Positions 1 through 8,781 of a stretch of 64,000 nucleotides of DNA are shown here, piece after piece (the first letter of the stretch is position 1; each line of letters starts with the position of its first letter). A model generated the notes under the pieces. It was not told the DNA's origin. It was given only the letters and a program-made list of their open reading frames with translations, and made no database searches. Made by a program: the position numbers and the translations under genes. This stretch comes from Gammaproteobacteria bacterium (GTDB lineage: Bacteria; Pseudomonadota; Gammaproteobacteria; Steroidobacterales; Steroidobacteraceae), in the NCBI GenBank assembly GCA_021323735.1, contig JAJPKM010000011.1:1-64000 (forward strand). The letters run 5' to 3'.

Positions 1-126
1 GATCGGATTGACGAACAGCGTCCACCCGTACTGCAAGTTCGCCACGCACGCCATGCAGATGACGCCGATGACCAATTGAATCCAAGGATTCGCTAACGGT
101 GATTTAGCGACTGCTGCTTCGTTCAT
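1..126 (-). CDS. OFA-family MFS transporter, N-terminal part (cut by window edge)
   Basis: The minus strand from an ATG at 124-126 reads MNEAAVAKSPLANPWIQLVI followed by GVICMACVANLQYGWTLFVN. This matches the start of oxalate/formate-antiporter-type (OFA) major facilitator proteins, in which a short cytoplasmic tail leads into TM1 with an NLQYxWTLFV motif. GGAG lies 8 bases before the ATG. The rest of the protein is outside the window, so the substrate cannot be judged; OFA members exchange small carboxylates and often sit in the inner membrane with 12 TM segments. The 103 bases between this start and the end of the efflux pump gene hold nothing else recognisable. Confidence 0.75.
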   Translation of the reverse strand, partial: MNEAAVAKSPLANPWIQLVIGVICMACVANLQYGWTLFVNPI

Positions 127-229
127 TGTAATTCTCCGTGACAAGTGCGGCGCCGGGTACTCTGCTATGCAAAGTATTGTGAAGTCAAGGGTGGGCATTT
201 GCCCATCGGGTATCAGCCTAGCGGGCCGG

Positions 230-3200
230 CTAGCCCGCCGGCTGTCCACCCGATCCGGCGGGGCGCAGACGGACGTAGCGCTGCGCCAAGGCCGGCAGGA
301 CGAATAAATTGAGCAGCGTCGAGGACAGCAAACCGCCGAGCACGGTGATGGCCATGGGGCCCTCGATCTCCTGCCCCGGCCGATGGATGCCGAAGGCGAG
401 CGGCGCCAGTCCGAGGGCCGTGACGGCCGCGGTCATCAAGATCGGCACGAAGCGCTCATTGGCACCGCGTATCACCAAATCAACATCCCAGCTCGCGCCC
501 TCGACCTCCACCAGATGTTCGTAGTGAGCCAGTTGCAAGATGGCATTGCGCGCGCTGATGCCGAACACGGTGACCAATCCCACGACGGCTCCGAGCGAGA
601 TGCCGATGCCGGTGACGGCAATCGCCATGACGCCGCCGATCAAGCTAAACGGCAAATTCGCCATGACCAACCAGCTGTTCGCACGCCAATGAAATGAAAC
701 GAACAAGATGAGCACGATCAGTCCCAGCGCCAGCCCTGAGTACAGCACCAATTCATTCCGGGTCTGTAGTTCCGCCTCCGCGGCACCGGTAAATTCGACG
801 AACACACCCGCGGGCAGCTCCACGGCGCCGGCGATGGCCCGCTGCGCCTGCCGTACGACTTCTTGAAGCGAACCCTTCCCAACGTTGAATGTCACGCTGA
901 TGCGCCGCTGTCCGCCATCGTGTTGGATGCTGTATCGATCCTGGGTAACGGAAAGGCGCGCGATTTGTGCCAGCGGTACCGGCCCCGCGGGACTTGCGAT
1001 CATGAGCTTCGCGAGCTGCGCAGGCTGATGGCGCACAGTGTCCGGCAGCAGCAGGACCACGCCGACGGTGCGCGTTGCCTGAAAAGTCTGTCCCACGTCG
1101 GCCCCGGCGTAGGCCGCTTCGACGGTGTCGAGAACATCCTGGACCTTGAGCCCGGTTGCCGCCAGCGCCTGCGGCAGCAGTTCGATGGCGATCTCCGGCG
1201 TGCCGCTCTGACGTTTGAACTGCAAATCCACGACGCCGGGAATTTTCCCGAGCACACCGACAATCTTGTCACCCGCGGCATCGAGCGCATCCAGATCATC
1301 GCCGGTCACCTTGACCGCCACCTGCGCCGTCTCGCCGCTCAGGCTTTCACTGATGCGATCTCCCAGAAAGGTGACCACTTCGCTTTGCAGCCCGGGGTAG
1401 TCGGCCAAAATCTTGCGCAACTGCTCCTGCGCGGCGTGCTGATCGATCTTGGCATCCGCCTTCAACTCCACATGGAATTCGCTGCGATTCGGCCCCCAGG
1501 TATCCTCGCCCAGTTCCGCGCGGCCGACCTGTTGTTCGATGCTTTCCACGTAGGGCAACGCCAGTACTTCGGCGCTGATCCGTTTACCCATGTCGAGCAT
1601 GGCCTCCAAAGAGGTTCCCGTGGCCGCGCTCGAAACCTGCATGACCAGATGCCCTTCCAAGAAGTCGGGCATGAACGTGCCGCCGAGGAAGGGCAGCGCT
1701 GCGAGAGCCGCAATCACCAACCCGATGAGCACTGCCGCGATGAGGCGAAAGTGGCTCGTCACGCCGTGAACCGCAGACCTCTGCCAGGTTTTGAGGCGCA
1801 CCAGCCACTTCGCTTCCGCGCGCGCATCATGCCGGCGCAGCAACAGCGCGCACAGCGCCGGCGTCACGGTCATGGCCACCAACAGCGAAGCGAGCACGGC
1901 GAAAATAAATGCCAGCGCCAGAGGACCGACGAAGCGGCCCTGGACGCTGGAGGTGAACAGTTCCGGCAGGAATACGGCGACCACCACGGCGGTGGCGTAA
2001 ATAACCGGGCCGCGCACTTCGACGGAAGCGTCGCGCAGGACTTCCAGCCTGGCTTTGGGCTCAGCCAGCCGGCCGTTTTCCCGCAGGCGCCGCAAAATGT
2101 TTTCAATGCCGATGATGGCATCATCGACCAGAACGCCCAGCGCGACCGCAAACCCGCCGAGCGTCATGGTGTTGAGCGTCAGGCCCATGCGATTCAGCAC
2201 GGCGATGGCGGCCAGCAGCGACAGCGGGATGGCCATGAAGGCGATCAATGCCGCACGCACGTCGCGCAGAAACAAATAGAGCACCGCCAGAATGAGAATC
2301 GCCGCAATGGCCAGCGAGTCCTTGAGATCGCCCAAAGCCCGTTCGATGAAATTCGCGGGCCGATGCAGGCGCGAATAAAGGGTGATGCCCTGCGCCTTCA
2401 AGGTCGGCTCCAGATCGCTTAAGACCTTCTCGACGGCCAAGGTCGCGGTCAACGTATTGGTGCCGTACTGACTCGCCAGAGACAGCATCACGCCCGGCTT
2501 GCCCATGACCAGCGCATCGCCGAACTTGAGCGCGGGGGCAAATTTCACCTCGGCGAGGTCGCGCAGTAAAATGGGGGTGCCATGGTGCTCGGTCACCACC
2601 GCCTGCTTGAGCGCATCGATATCGGGCTGCGGCGTCGGGGACTTGAGCAGCACCCGCTGCGCGGGCAGGTCGATGAAGCCCGCACCCCGCATGGGCAACG
2701 CCGCGTGTGCCGCATCGGCCACCTCGGACAGCGTGATGCCGAAACTTGCCAGCTTGAGCATGTCGGGCTGTATTTGTATTTGCCGCACATCGCCGCCGAA
2801 AACGAGGACGTGGGCGACCCCCGGCACGGCCAGCAGGCGCGGCCGGATGATCCAATTGGCGGTATCGCGCAGCGTGTAGGCGTCAACCTGATCGGACAGG
2901 AGGCCGATTTTCAGCAAGTCCATAGTGCTCGAGACCAGGGGCGAGAGCTTCGGCGTACCCACGCCCGCCGGCAGACTGCTGCCGAGTTCGGACAGTCGCT
3001 CCGAAATTCCCTGCCTCGCCACGTGAACATCAACGCCATCGGCAAAGGTGATGGTCACCACCGAAAGGCCCGGAATCGACTCGGAGCGCAGCGTAGCCAG
3101 CCCGGACGCTCCATTGACGGCGTTCTCCACCTGCTTGGTGACCAGCTGCTCGACTTGCTGCGGCGCGAACCCCGGCGCTTCGGTTTGAATATCGACCTGC

Positions 3201-3334
3201 GAGGGAACGAACTCGGGAAATACATCCAGGGGCGCACGCATGGCACCCCAGGCTCCGAGAATCAGCGCGAACAGACTCAAGGCGGTTACGGCGCCGAAAT
3301 GGCGCACGCAAAGGCTGACGAGGGCGCGCATCAT
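230..3334 (-). CDS. RND efflux pump inner-membrane permease (CusA/CzcA-like)
   Basis: This 1034-residue protein has the usual RND length. It has TM1 near residues 14-32, a first large periplasmic loop, a central TM bundle containing GVLVDDAIIGIEN near residues 398-412 (the TM4 region with the proton-relay acidic residues), a second periplasmic domain starting GGTFMPDFLEGHL, and a final TM block. PLDVFPEF after TM1 is typical of the heavy-metal (HME) branch. It follows the adaptor gene with only 2 bases between them, so it is the last gene of an outer-membrane/adaptor/pump operon. The exported substrate cannot be fixed from sequence: metal export is the family default, but small organic substrates are possible. 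It takes proton-driven antiport from the inner membrane through the adaptor to the outer-membrane channel. Confidence 0.93.
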   Translation of the reverse strand: MMRALVSLCVRHFGAVTALSLFALILGAWGAMRAPLDVFPEFVPSQVDIQTEAPGFAPQQVEQLVTKQVENAVNGASGLATLRSESIPGLSVVTITFADGVDVHVARQGISERLSELGSSLPAGVGTPKLSPLVSSTMDLLKIGLLSDQVDAYTLRDTANWIIRPRLLAVPGVAHVLVFGGDVRQIQIQPDMLKLASFGITLSEVADAAHAALPMRGAGFIDLPAQRVLLKSPTPQPDIDALKQAVVTEHHGTPILLRDLAEVKFAPALKFGDALVMGKPGVMLSLASQYGTNTLTATLAVEKVLSDLEPTLKAQGITLYSRLHRPANFIERALGDLKDSLAIAAILILAVLYLFLRDVRAALIAFMAIPLSLLAAIAVLNRMGLTLNTMTLGGFAVALGVLVDDAIIGIENILRRLRENGRLAEPKARLEVLRDASVEVRGPVIYATAVVVAVFLPELFTSSVQGRFVGPLALAFIFAVLASLLVAMTVTPALCALLLRRHDARAEAKWLVRLKTWQRSAVHGVTSHFRLIAAVLIGLVIAALAALPFLGGTFMPDFLEGHLVMQVSSAATGTSLEAMLDMGKRISAEVLALPYVESIEQQVGRAELGEDTWGPNRSEFHVELKADAKIDQHAAQEQLRKILADYPGLQSEVVTFLGDRISESLSGETAQVAVKVTGDDLDALDAAGDKIVGVLGKIPGVVDLQFKRQSGTPEIAIELLPQALAATGLKVQDVLDTVEAAYAGADVGQTFQATRTVGVVLLLPDTVRHQPAQLAKLMIASPAGPVPLAQIARLSVTQDRYSIQHDGGQRRISVTFNVGKGSLQEVVRQAQRAIAGAVELPAGVFVEFTGAAEAELQTRNELVLYSGLALGLIVLILFVSFHWRANSWLVMANLPFSLIGGVMAIAVTGIGISLGAVVGLVTVFGISARNAILQLAHYEHLVEVEGASWDVDLVIRGANERFVPILMTAAVTALGLAPLAFGIHRPGQEIEGPMAITVLGGLLSSTLLNLFVLPALAQRYVRLRPAGSGGQPAG

Positions 3335-3336
3335 GG

Positions 3337-4440
3337 CTAATCAGCGTCCGCGCCGGAATTCGATTCCTGCGCGAGAAGCTGCGCCGTCCCTTTGACGACC
3401 ACCTTATCGCCCGCTTTGACGCCCTCGGTCACGAAGTAGCCGCTCTCGAACGGTCTGCCGGCGTCTATTTCCGTTTTGAGAAAGGTGCCCGGCTTAGTTT
3501 GTACATAGCACCAGTACTTGCCATCGCTGATGACCGCGGCTTGCGCCGGAACCCAGGCACCGGACTGCGTCGATCCGATCGGCGCCCACACGATGATTCT
3601 TTCACCTTCGCCCGCATCGCCGGCGCGCAATAGCGCGAAGAAACTGCGCCCGGGAACGGCTGCGTCTGCCGGCGCCGGCCAAACCGAAGTCAACTTCCAT
3701 CCCTTGCCGGCCGCCGTACCGATGCGCGCGCCGCGCAGGGTTTTCGGAGTGCCCGCAGGTAGTGCACCGAGCGGGAAAGAGGCGCGGACCAGCAACGTGG
3801 AGCCATCGGCAAGCGCCTGCAACATGGCCTGATTTCCATCCTGGCCCCACGGCGGCTTTTGTCCGTATGTGGCGGACAGCCGCTGTCGCGCCAGCGACAG
3901 AGCCGCCCGATCGACCACCGCCTGGCGTGCGTTGGTCTCCTCGACGTCCGCGGACAAAGCGCCCGCGGTGCCGGCCAGGCGTTGGGTCCTCGCCAATGCC
4001 GCACGGCTTTGTTTCTCGGTGGCTTCCGCCGTGGCCAGTTCCGCGACGGCCTGCGCGATCGCCTCGTGCGCCATCACCGTGCCATATCCGGACGTTTCCT
4101 CCGCGTAGTCGCTCGCCTTGACCTCCTCGGTCTCGAGACCGATCTTCTCCACCTGCTCGGGCGTCAGGCTGAGTCCCTCACCGGACGGCTTCTCTTTGCC
4201 ATCCACCGGCTGCGAAGCGTTGGCGGCTTTCGAATCTGACGCCGATTTCGGGTCTGACGGCGACTTGGTGTCCGGCGCCGACTTTGCGTCCGGCACCGAC
4301 TTGGCCGCATCGGTGGGCGCGGCTTTGTGGCAGGCGGCCATCGCGAGCAGGGCAATACATGCGGCAGCAACAACACCCGCACGCGGCGATGTCGCCCGAA
4401 ATGATCCAGCTGCGCCCCGCAGCGGCAATATCGTGTTCAT
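3337..4440 (-). CDS. Periplasmic adaptor lipoprotein of the RND efflux system
   Basis: The 367-residue membrane fusion protein links the RND pump to the outer-membrane channel. I chose ATG 4438-4440 because its bases overlap the stop of the upstream channel gene (ATGA), giving translational coupling. The N-terminus carries a signal with lipobox LLAMAAC, so it is probably lipid-anchored in the inner membrane. A charged, low-complexity linker with repeated xDxKS units (for example SVPDAKSAPDTKS) precedes the barrel-sandwich and hairpin region (LSLTPEQVEKIGLETEEV, then AALARTQRLAGTAGALS). The hairpin is short. The C-terminal part has the expected beta-barrel/membrane-proximal pattern ending near GVKAGDKVVVKGTAQLLAQE. 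No Cys/His metal-binding tail is visible, so metal specificity is not supported here. Confidence 0.88.
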   Translation of the reverse strand: MNTILPLRGAAGSFRATSPRAGVVAAACIALLAMAACHKAAPTDAAKSVPDAKSAPDTKSPSDPKSASDSKAANASQPVDGKEKPSGEGLSLTPEQVEKIGLETEEVKASDYAEETSGYGTVMAHEAIAQAVAELATAEATEKQSRAALARTQRLAGTAGALSADVEETNARQAVVDRAALSLARQRLSATYGQKPPWGQDGNQAMLQALADGSTLLVRASFPLGALPAGTPKTLRGARIGTAAGKGWKLTSVWPAPADAAVPGRSFFALLRAGDAGEGERIIVWAPIGSTQSGAWVPAQAAVISDGKYWCYVQTKPGTFLKTEIDAGRPFESGYFVTEGVKAGDKVVVKGTAQLLAQESNSGADAD

Positions 4441-5855
4441 TGGGATTCCTTGATCGCAGACTTTGGGGCCGACGCCTGCCAGCCTCCGCCGAGTGCCTTG
4501 CAAAGTGCAACGACCGCTTGGAGGCGGGCGAGCTTGTATTGACTGTATTGGTCGCGCGCCGCGTATAGCGCACGTTGCGCCTCGAGCACGGAAAGAAAAT
4601 CGCCGGAACCCGCCTTGTACCGTAACGTCGCTCCTGCGAATGCGCGTTCGGTTTCGGCGACGCTCTGTTCCTGCAGTGCGCGCGCCTCGTCCAGATGATG
4701 CAGCGCGGACAGCGCATTCTCGACATCCACCAGAGCGGACAGAATCGCCGCGCTGTACGCCGCCACCAACTCTTCTTCCTTCGCCTGGGCTTCGGCGCGC
4801 ACCGCCCGCAGCCGGCCGCGATCGAAGATGGTCTGCGTGATGGATGCACCGAGATTCAACGTCGGCCCCGCGCCGCTCAAGCTGATGACGGCGGCATTCA
4901 ACGCCGGATTCTGTACGCCGCCGCTGGCCGTCAGCGTCAAGGAGGGAAACAACGCGGCACGCGCTACCAGCAGATCCGCGTTTGCCGCCCGCATGTTGGC
5001 CTCCGCCATGAACAAATCGGGCCGGCGCCGCAGCAGCTCCGCAGGCAGCCCTGCACCCACCGGCGGCTCGACCAGTGCGTCGAGTGACCGGCCTTCAACC
5101 GTGAACTGCTCAGGAGCGCGCCCCAATAGAAGCGCCAGGGCCGCCAATGCCTCGGCTTCCCGCTGACGAAGTTCCGGCAGAACCAAGCCGGCAGTTGCCA
5201 GCACCGCCTTTTGGGTCGAGAGTTCCACCGGGTTGGCCACCCCGACGTCAAAGCGTGCCTGGATGACCTCGAGCAATTTCCGCGCGGCATCCCAATTCGC
5301 ACCGGCCACGCCCAAGCGCTCGCGTAACGCCAGCACTTGAAAGTATCCGTCCGCGACACCCGCGAGCGTGGTGAGTGCGACGGTGTCGCGGTCGGCTTTC
5401 GAAGCGTCCGCCAGCGAACTCGCCGCGCGCGCGGCCGCACGATTCTTGCCCCAGAAATCGACCTCATAACTGGCCGACAACAGGGCCGCCCAATCGGTCT
5501 CGTGTGCACTGCCGTTCACCGAATGACCCGCGAGGTAGTTGCCATTGCCGCCGGCATCGACGCTCGGCAGAATCGCGGCGCCTGCCTGCCGCGCGCGCGC
5601 GTCGGCCTGGGTTACCCGGGCCCGCGCCATGACCAGGTCAAGATTGGCGCTCGCCGCCTGCTCGATGAGCGCTTGCAGTTCGGGGCTGCCGAAGCCCTTG
5701 TACCAATCCAGGCTCGGCCAGGCCGCATCGCTCGGGGCAGGCGCCTCGAAGGCGGCGGGCAAACCGACGGCCTTCGGTTGCGTTTCATGCAGAGCGCATC
5801 CAGCGCAGAGCATGACTGCAGCGGCACCGGCAAGGCGAACGGTAGGCGGGCTCAT
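4437..5855 (-). CDS. Outer-membrane efflux channel lipoprotein (NodT/TolC type)
   Basis: This 472-residue protein opens with MSPPTVRLAGAAAVMLCAGC, a lipoprotein signal peptide with lipobox LCAGC. It then shows the duplicated helical OEP architecture: ASANLDLVMARARVTQADAR, SYEVDFWGKNRAAARAA (the conserved Y-[ED]-x-D-[LF]-W-G motif) and, in the second half, LLRRRPDLFMAEANMRAANA. These mark the NodT family of RND-partner outer-membrane factors. The same frame stays open far upstream, but the ATG at 5853-5855 directly precedes the signal peptide, so I start there. It is the first gene of the three-gene efflux operon and overlaps the adaptor by 4 bases. The trimeric channel would span the outer membrane and periplasm. 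Confidence 0.9.
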   Translation of the reverse strand: MSPPTVRLAGAAAVMLCAGCALHETQPKAVGLPAAFEAPAPSDAAWPSLDWYKGFGSPELQALIEQAASANLDLVMARARVTQADARARQAGAAILPSVDAGGNGNYLAGHSVNGSAHETDWAALLSASYEVDFWGKNRAAARAASSLADASKADRDTVALTTLAGVADGYFQVLALRERLGVAGANWDAARKLLEVIQARFDVGVANPVELSTQKAVLATAGLVLPELRQREAEALAALALLLGRAPEQFTVEGRSLDALVEPPVGAGLPAELLRRRPDLFMAEANMRAANADLLVARAALFPSLTLTASGGVQNPALNAAVISLSGAGPTLNLGASITQTIFDRGRLRAVRAEAQAKEEELVAAYSAAILSALVDVENALSALHHLDEARALQEQSVAETERAFAGATLRYKAGSGDFLSVLEAQRALYAARDQYSQYKLARLQAVVALCKALGGGWQASAPKSAIKESQ

Positions 5856-5971
5856 ACCCGAAACCCTACCACGGCACGCAGCGGGGTGACTCTTTACAAA
5901 TCCGACAAGAACGCGAGGAATCGTCCAGCCTGAATAATTCATGCGCAACGGAAAAAGCACGCGCCGTAAGG

Positions 5972-6394
5972 TTACAGTGCCGTCAGGATCACACCGCCTG
6001 CAATGAGCATGGAGCCCAATCCGACCTTCCAGGTCAACTTCTCTCCGAGCAGAAGGACCGCGAATAAAACCACCAGTACCACGCTGAACTTGTCGATGGG
6101 CGCCACTCGCGAGGCAGGGGCCATTTGCAGTGCGCGAAAGTAGCAAAGCCACGACAGGCCTGTGGCCACGCCAGACAAGACCAGAAACAGCAGCCCCTTC
6201 GAGGATACCGCACCCGGCGCCTGCCATTCCTGACGGGCCGAGACCAGCAGCGCACTGACGGCCAGAATGACCACTGTCCTGTAGAAGGTGGCGAGATCGG
6301 AATTGATCTCGGACACGCCGACTTTGCCGAGAATCGCCGTCAGCGCCGCGAAGAATGCCGATCCGAGCGCGAAGACTCGCCAATCCAAATTCAT
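5972..6394 (-). CDS. EamA-family half-size transporter
   Basis: This 140-residue protein has about five hydrophobic segments and a single EamA domain, beginning MNLDWRVFALGSAFFAALTA. LAWRxxA-like segments and the ending ALLLGEKLTWKVGLGSMLIA are typical of DMT-superfamily carriers. Full EamA proteins are twice this length; single-domain forms of about 140 residues occur naturally and presumably act as dimers, so I do not treat it as truncated. The start at 6392-6394 is chosen because upstream in-frame residues are not family-like. It is divergent from the beta-propeller gene, with 148 bases between them that must carry both promoters. Substrate unknown. Confidence 0.75.
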   Translation of the reverse strand: MNLDWRVFALGSAFFAALTAILGKVGVSEINSDLATFYRTVVILAVSALLVSARQEWQAPGAVSSKGLLFLVLSGVATGLSWLCYFRALQMAPASRVAPIDKFSVVLVVLFAVLLLGEKLTWKVGLGSMLIAGGVILTAL

Positions 6395-6542
6395 GCCGCC
6401 GACTATGCACGCAACGCGGAGGATCCGCCAGGCCAAGCCAGCCCGCCTCGAGTATTCTCCCTTTTCGGGGCGGCGAGATTTTTCCCCGAGAGTGAGGCAT
6501 AGTTGCGCTTTGCCACACAAAGGTTAAACGGGGGAATCTTTC

Positions 6543-7601
6543 ATGCTATCGACACGCGCTGCCTTGGGTCTCTGCATCAAATTGAGTTTGGGGTTGGGAC
6601 TGCTCAGTGCGCCGCTCGCGCAAGGCGCGGCGGACGGCACGAAGTTGGAAATACTGCAGCGCTGGAAGGTGGGCGGCGAAGGCGGATGGGATTACCTCAC
6701 AGCCGATTCGGCCAAAGACCGGCTTTTCATCAGCCGCGGGACGCGCGTCGATGTAGTCAGCACCGAATCCGGGAAACTCTTGGGTTCGATTCCCGACACC
6801 TTAGGCGTGCACGGCATTGCGCTGGCCAAGGCTTTGAATCGAGGCTACACCAGCAACGGTCGCGGCAACTCCGTGACGGTCTTTGACCTCGACACCCTCA
6901 AGGTCATACAAGAAGTGAAAATCCCCGCCGTCAATCCCGATGCCATCCTGTACGAACCCAACGGCAAACATGTGTTCACATTCAACGGCGGGAGCAAGAA
7001 CATCACCGTGCTCGACGCAGCAAGCCTCGCCGTCGTCGCCACCATTCCGGTGCCCGACAAACCCGAATTCGCGGTCGATGATGGGCACGGACAGATTTTC
7101 GTGAACATCGAGAGCGACCCGGGAAAGATGGTGGTGATCGACACTGAAAAACTGGCGGTCAAGAACACCTGGTCCCTGCCCGGTTGCGACAGCCCGAGCG
7201 GGCTGGCCCTCGATGGCGCCCACCACCGCTTGTTTTCCGTTTGCGATGGCAAGGTCATGGCCGTCACCGATGCGGTAAGCGGCAAGCAAGTGGCTCGCGT
7301 GACTATCGGCGAGCATCCGGATGCGGCGGCCTACGACGAGAAGCGCGCCACCGCGTACAGCTCGAACGGCGACGGCACCCTGTCGGTGGTCCACCAAGAC
7401 ACGGCGGACCATTATTCGGTGACCGACACCGTGTCCACGCAACGCGGCGCGCGCACCATGGCTCTCGACGGCAAGTCGGGGAAGATCTACTTGGTCACTT
7501 CCGATTTCGGACCCGCGCCAGCGCCCACCGAAGCGCAACCTCATCCCAGGCCCACGATGGTTCCGGATTCTTTCGTGGTGCTGGTCGTCGGAAAGCGCTG
7601 A
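6543..7601 (+). CDS. YncE-like periplasmic beta-propeller protein
   Basis: The 352-residue protein has an N-terminal signal peptide (cleavage near AQGAADG, about residue 29). Repeated blade-like units follow, for example DRLFISRGTRVDVVSTESGK, then SVTVFDLDTLKVIQEVKIP and NITVLDAASLAVVATIPVP. This is the YVTN/YncE pattern of seven-bladed propellers. A strong ribosome site (GGGGGAAT) precedes the ATG. Family members bind DNA, heme or partner proteins in the periplasm and have no agreed enzymatic role. A GC-rich hairpin 35 bases after the stop probably ends the transcript, so it appears monocistronic. Confidence 0.8.
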   Translation: MLSTRAALGLCIKLSLGLGLLSAPLAQGAADGTKLEILQRWKVGGEGGWDYLTADSAKDRLFISRGTRVDVVSTESGKLLGSIPDTLGVHGIALAKALNRGYTSNGRGNSVTVFDLDTLKVIQEVKIPAVNPDAILYEPNGKHVFTFNGGSKNITVLDAASLAVVATIPVPDKPEFAVDDGHGQIFVNIESDPGKMVVIDTEKLAVKNTWSLPGCDSPSGLALDGAHHRLFSVCDGKVMAVTDAVSGKQVARVTIGEHPDAAAYDEKRATAYSSNGDGTLSVVHQDTADHYSVTDTVSTQRGARTMALDGKSGKIYLVTSDFGPAPAPTEAQPHPRPTMVPDSFVVLVVGKR

Positions 7602-7635
7602 GAGCATCCGCACTTCTTGAGCCTACAACGATGTT

Positions 7636-7666
7636 CGCGCTGCCCGTCGCATGGGTGGGCAGCGCG
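7636..7666 (+). terminator. Hairpin after the beta-propeller gene, possible terminator
   Basis: CGCGCTGCCC (7636-7645) and GGGCAGCGCG (7657-7666) form a perfect 10-bp stem with an 11-base loop. No U-run follows, so it is at best a weak intrinsic terminator, or a stabilising 3' hairpin. Confidence 0.45.
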
Positions 7667-7765
7667 AGTATCAAGCAAAACCTGCCGAATTCGCGCTGTC
7701 CGCAGCCCGCTGCAATGCAACGCGAGTTGTTTGGCAATCGCCGGCGCACCGGGTAGAGTCGAGGC

Positions 7766-8383
7766 ATGACTGAACTGCGCCAGGCGCTCGACGACATCAA
7801 CGCGATTCGAACCCAGGTGGCTCGCGGGACGCAGTTTCGCGGCTACGGACCTCTGTCCATAGCCTCGAGCGGGGTGCTCGCACTGCTGGTCGCCGCCGCG
7901 CAGAGCCATTGGTTGGCCGACTCGGCCTCCAACTTGAAGTCGTTCCTGGCCATCTGGATATCGACGGCGGCAGTCGCGCTGTTCCTCTCGAGCGCCGAAA
8001 CCATCGTGCGTGCCCGGCGGGTGCATTCAGGGCTGGCGATGGAAATGATTCAAGCCGCGGCCGAACAGTTCCTGCCCTGCATTGTCGTCGGGATGCTGCT
8101 GACCGTCGTGCTGATGCGGGTTGCACCGCAGGACTCGTGGATGCTCCCGGGTTGGTGGGAAGTCATATTCAGCTTAGGGGTGTTCGCCTCATGCCGTTTC
8201 CTGCCCCGCCAAATGTTCGGGGTCGGAGCATGGTATCTCGCGTCAGGTCTGGTCTGCCTGCTCTTTGCTTCCGGCCATCATGCGCTGTCGCCTTGGGCGA
8301 TGGGCATTCCTTTCGGCGTGGGTCAGTTGTTGATCGCCGCCGTTCTACGTTATGGATTTGAGGAAGCCGTTGAAGAAGTCTAG
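7766..8383 (+). CDS. Integral membrane protein of unknown function
   Basis: The 205-residue protein has a short soluble start (MTELRQALDDINAIRTQVAR) and about six hydrophobic segments (e.g. GVLALLVAAAQS, FLAIWISTAAVALFLSS, LPCIVVGMLLTVVLMRV, LASGLVCLLFASGHHALS). I do not recognise a named transporter or enzyme. Its last 32 bases overlap the start of a winged-helix regulator gene, so the two are probably co-translated. Membrane proteins of this kind next to a small PF13601-type regulator are a recurring pair, but no function has been established that I know of. Confidence 0.65.
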   Translation: MTELRQALDDINAIRTQVARGTQFRGYGPLSIASSGVLALLVAAAQSHWLADSASNLKSFLAIWISTAAVALFLSSAETIVRARRVHSGLAMEMIQAAAEQFLPCIVVGMLLTVVLMRVAPQDSWMLPGWWEVIFSLGVFASCRFLPRQMFGVGAWYLASGLVCLLFASGHHALSPWAMGIPFGVGQLLIAAVLRYGFEEAVEEV

Positions 8384-8738
8384 CTCCAAATCGGCGAATC
8401 CTTCGCCCTTTGCCTATGACGGGCTCAGCCGCATCATCCATGAGCGCGCTCGCTTGGGGGTGTTGACGTGTCTGGTCACGCACCCGAAGGGGCTGCCCTT
8501 TCCACAGATGAAAAAACTTTGCGCGTTGACCGATGGCAACTTGAACCGGCACCTGCAGGTGCTACAAGACGCGCAATTGGTAAGTCTGGCAAAGGGCGCT
8601 GACCGGAATCGCCCCCAGACGATCTATCGGATCACGACGCTGGGACGCAAGCGTTACTTGGAGTATCTGTCCGTGCTGGAGCAAGTCATCCTCGATGGCG
8701 CTCCGGCCGCGAAGACATTGATCGAAAAAAGCTCCTGA
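8352..8738 (+). CDS. Winged-helix transcriptional regulator (PF13601 type)
   Basis: This 128-residue protein carries a MarR/ArsR-like winged helix: RLGVLTCLVTHPKGLPFPQM, then LTDGNLNRHLQVLQDAQLVS (recognition helix) and the wing RPQTIYRITTLGRKRYLEYL. The layout matches the small 'winged helix DNA-binding domain' family, in which N-x-N-R/S-H-L contacts DNA. The gene begins 32 bases inside the upstream membrane-protein gene, arguing for one regulatory unit. The Lys/Ser-rich first 15 residues may not belong if translation starts further in, but no better ATG is seen. Likely a local repressor; its operator is not identifiable. Confidence 0.75.
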   Translation: MDLRKPLKKSSSKSANPSPFAYDGLSRIIHERARLGVLTCLVTHPKGLPFPQMKKLCALTDGNLNRHLQVLQDAQLVSLAKGADRNRPQTIYRITTLGRKRYLEYLSVLEQVILDGAPAAKTLIEKSS

Positions 8739-8781
8739 CGGGCATATTCGTTAGGAATCTCATGATGCACTCCAAGGTCTC

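Noticed and set aside
863-2422. 519-residue open frame on the plus strand across the RND pump gene
   Set aside because: It is exactly antisense to conserved RND sequence, has His/Gln/Arg-biased composition and no family features. High GC keeps the opposite frame open.
4437-6518. A 693-residue reading for the outer-membrane channel
   Set aside because: Residues before the ATG at 5853-5855 overlap the EamA gene and do not resemble any channel; the lipoprotein signal starts at that ATG.
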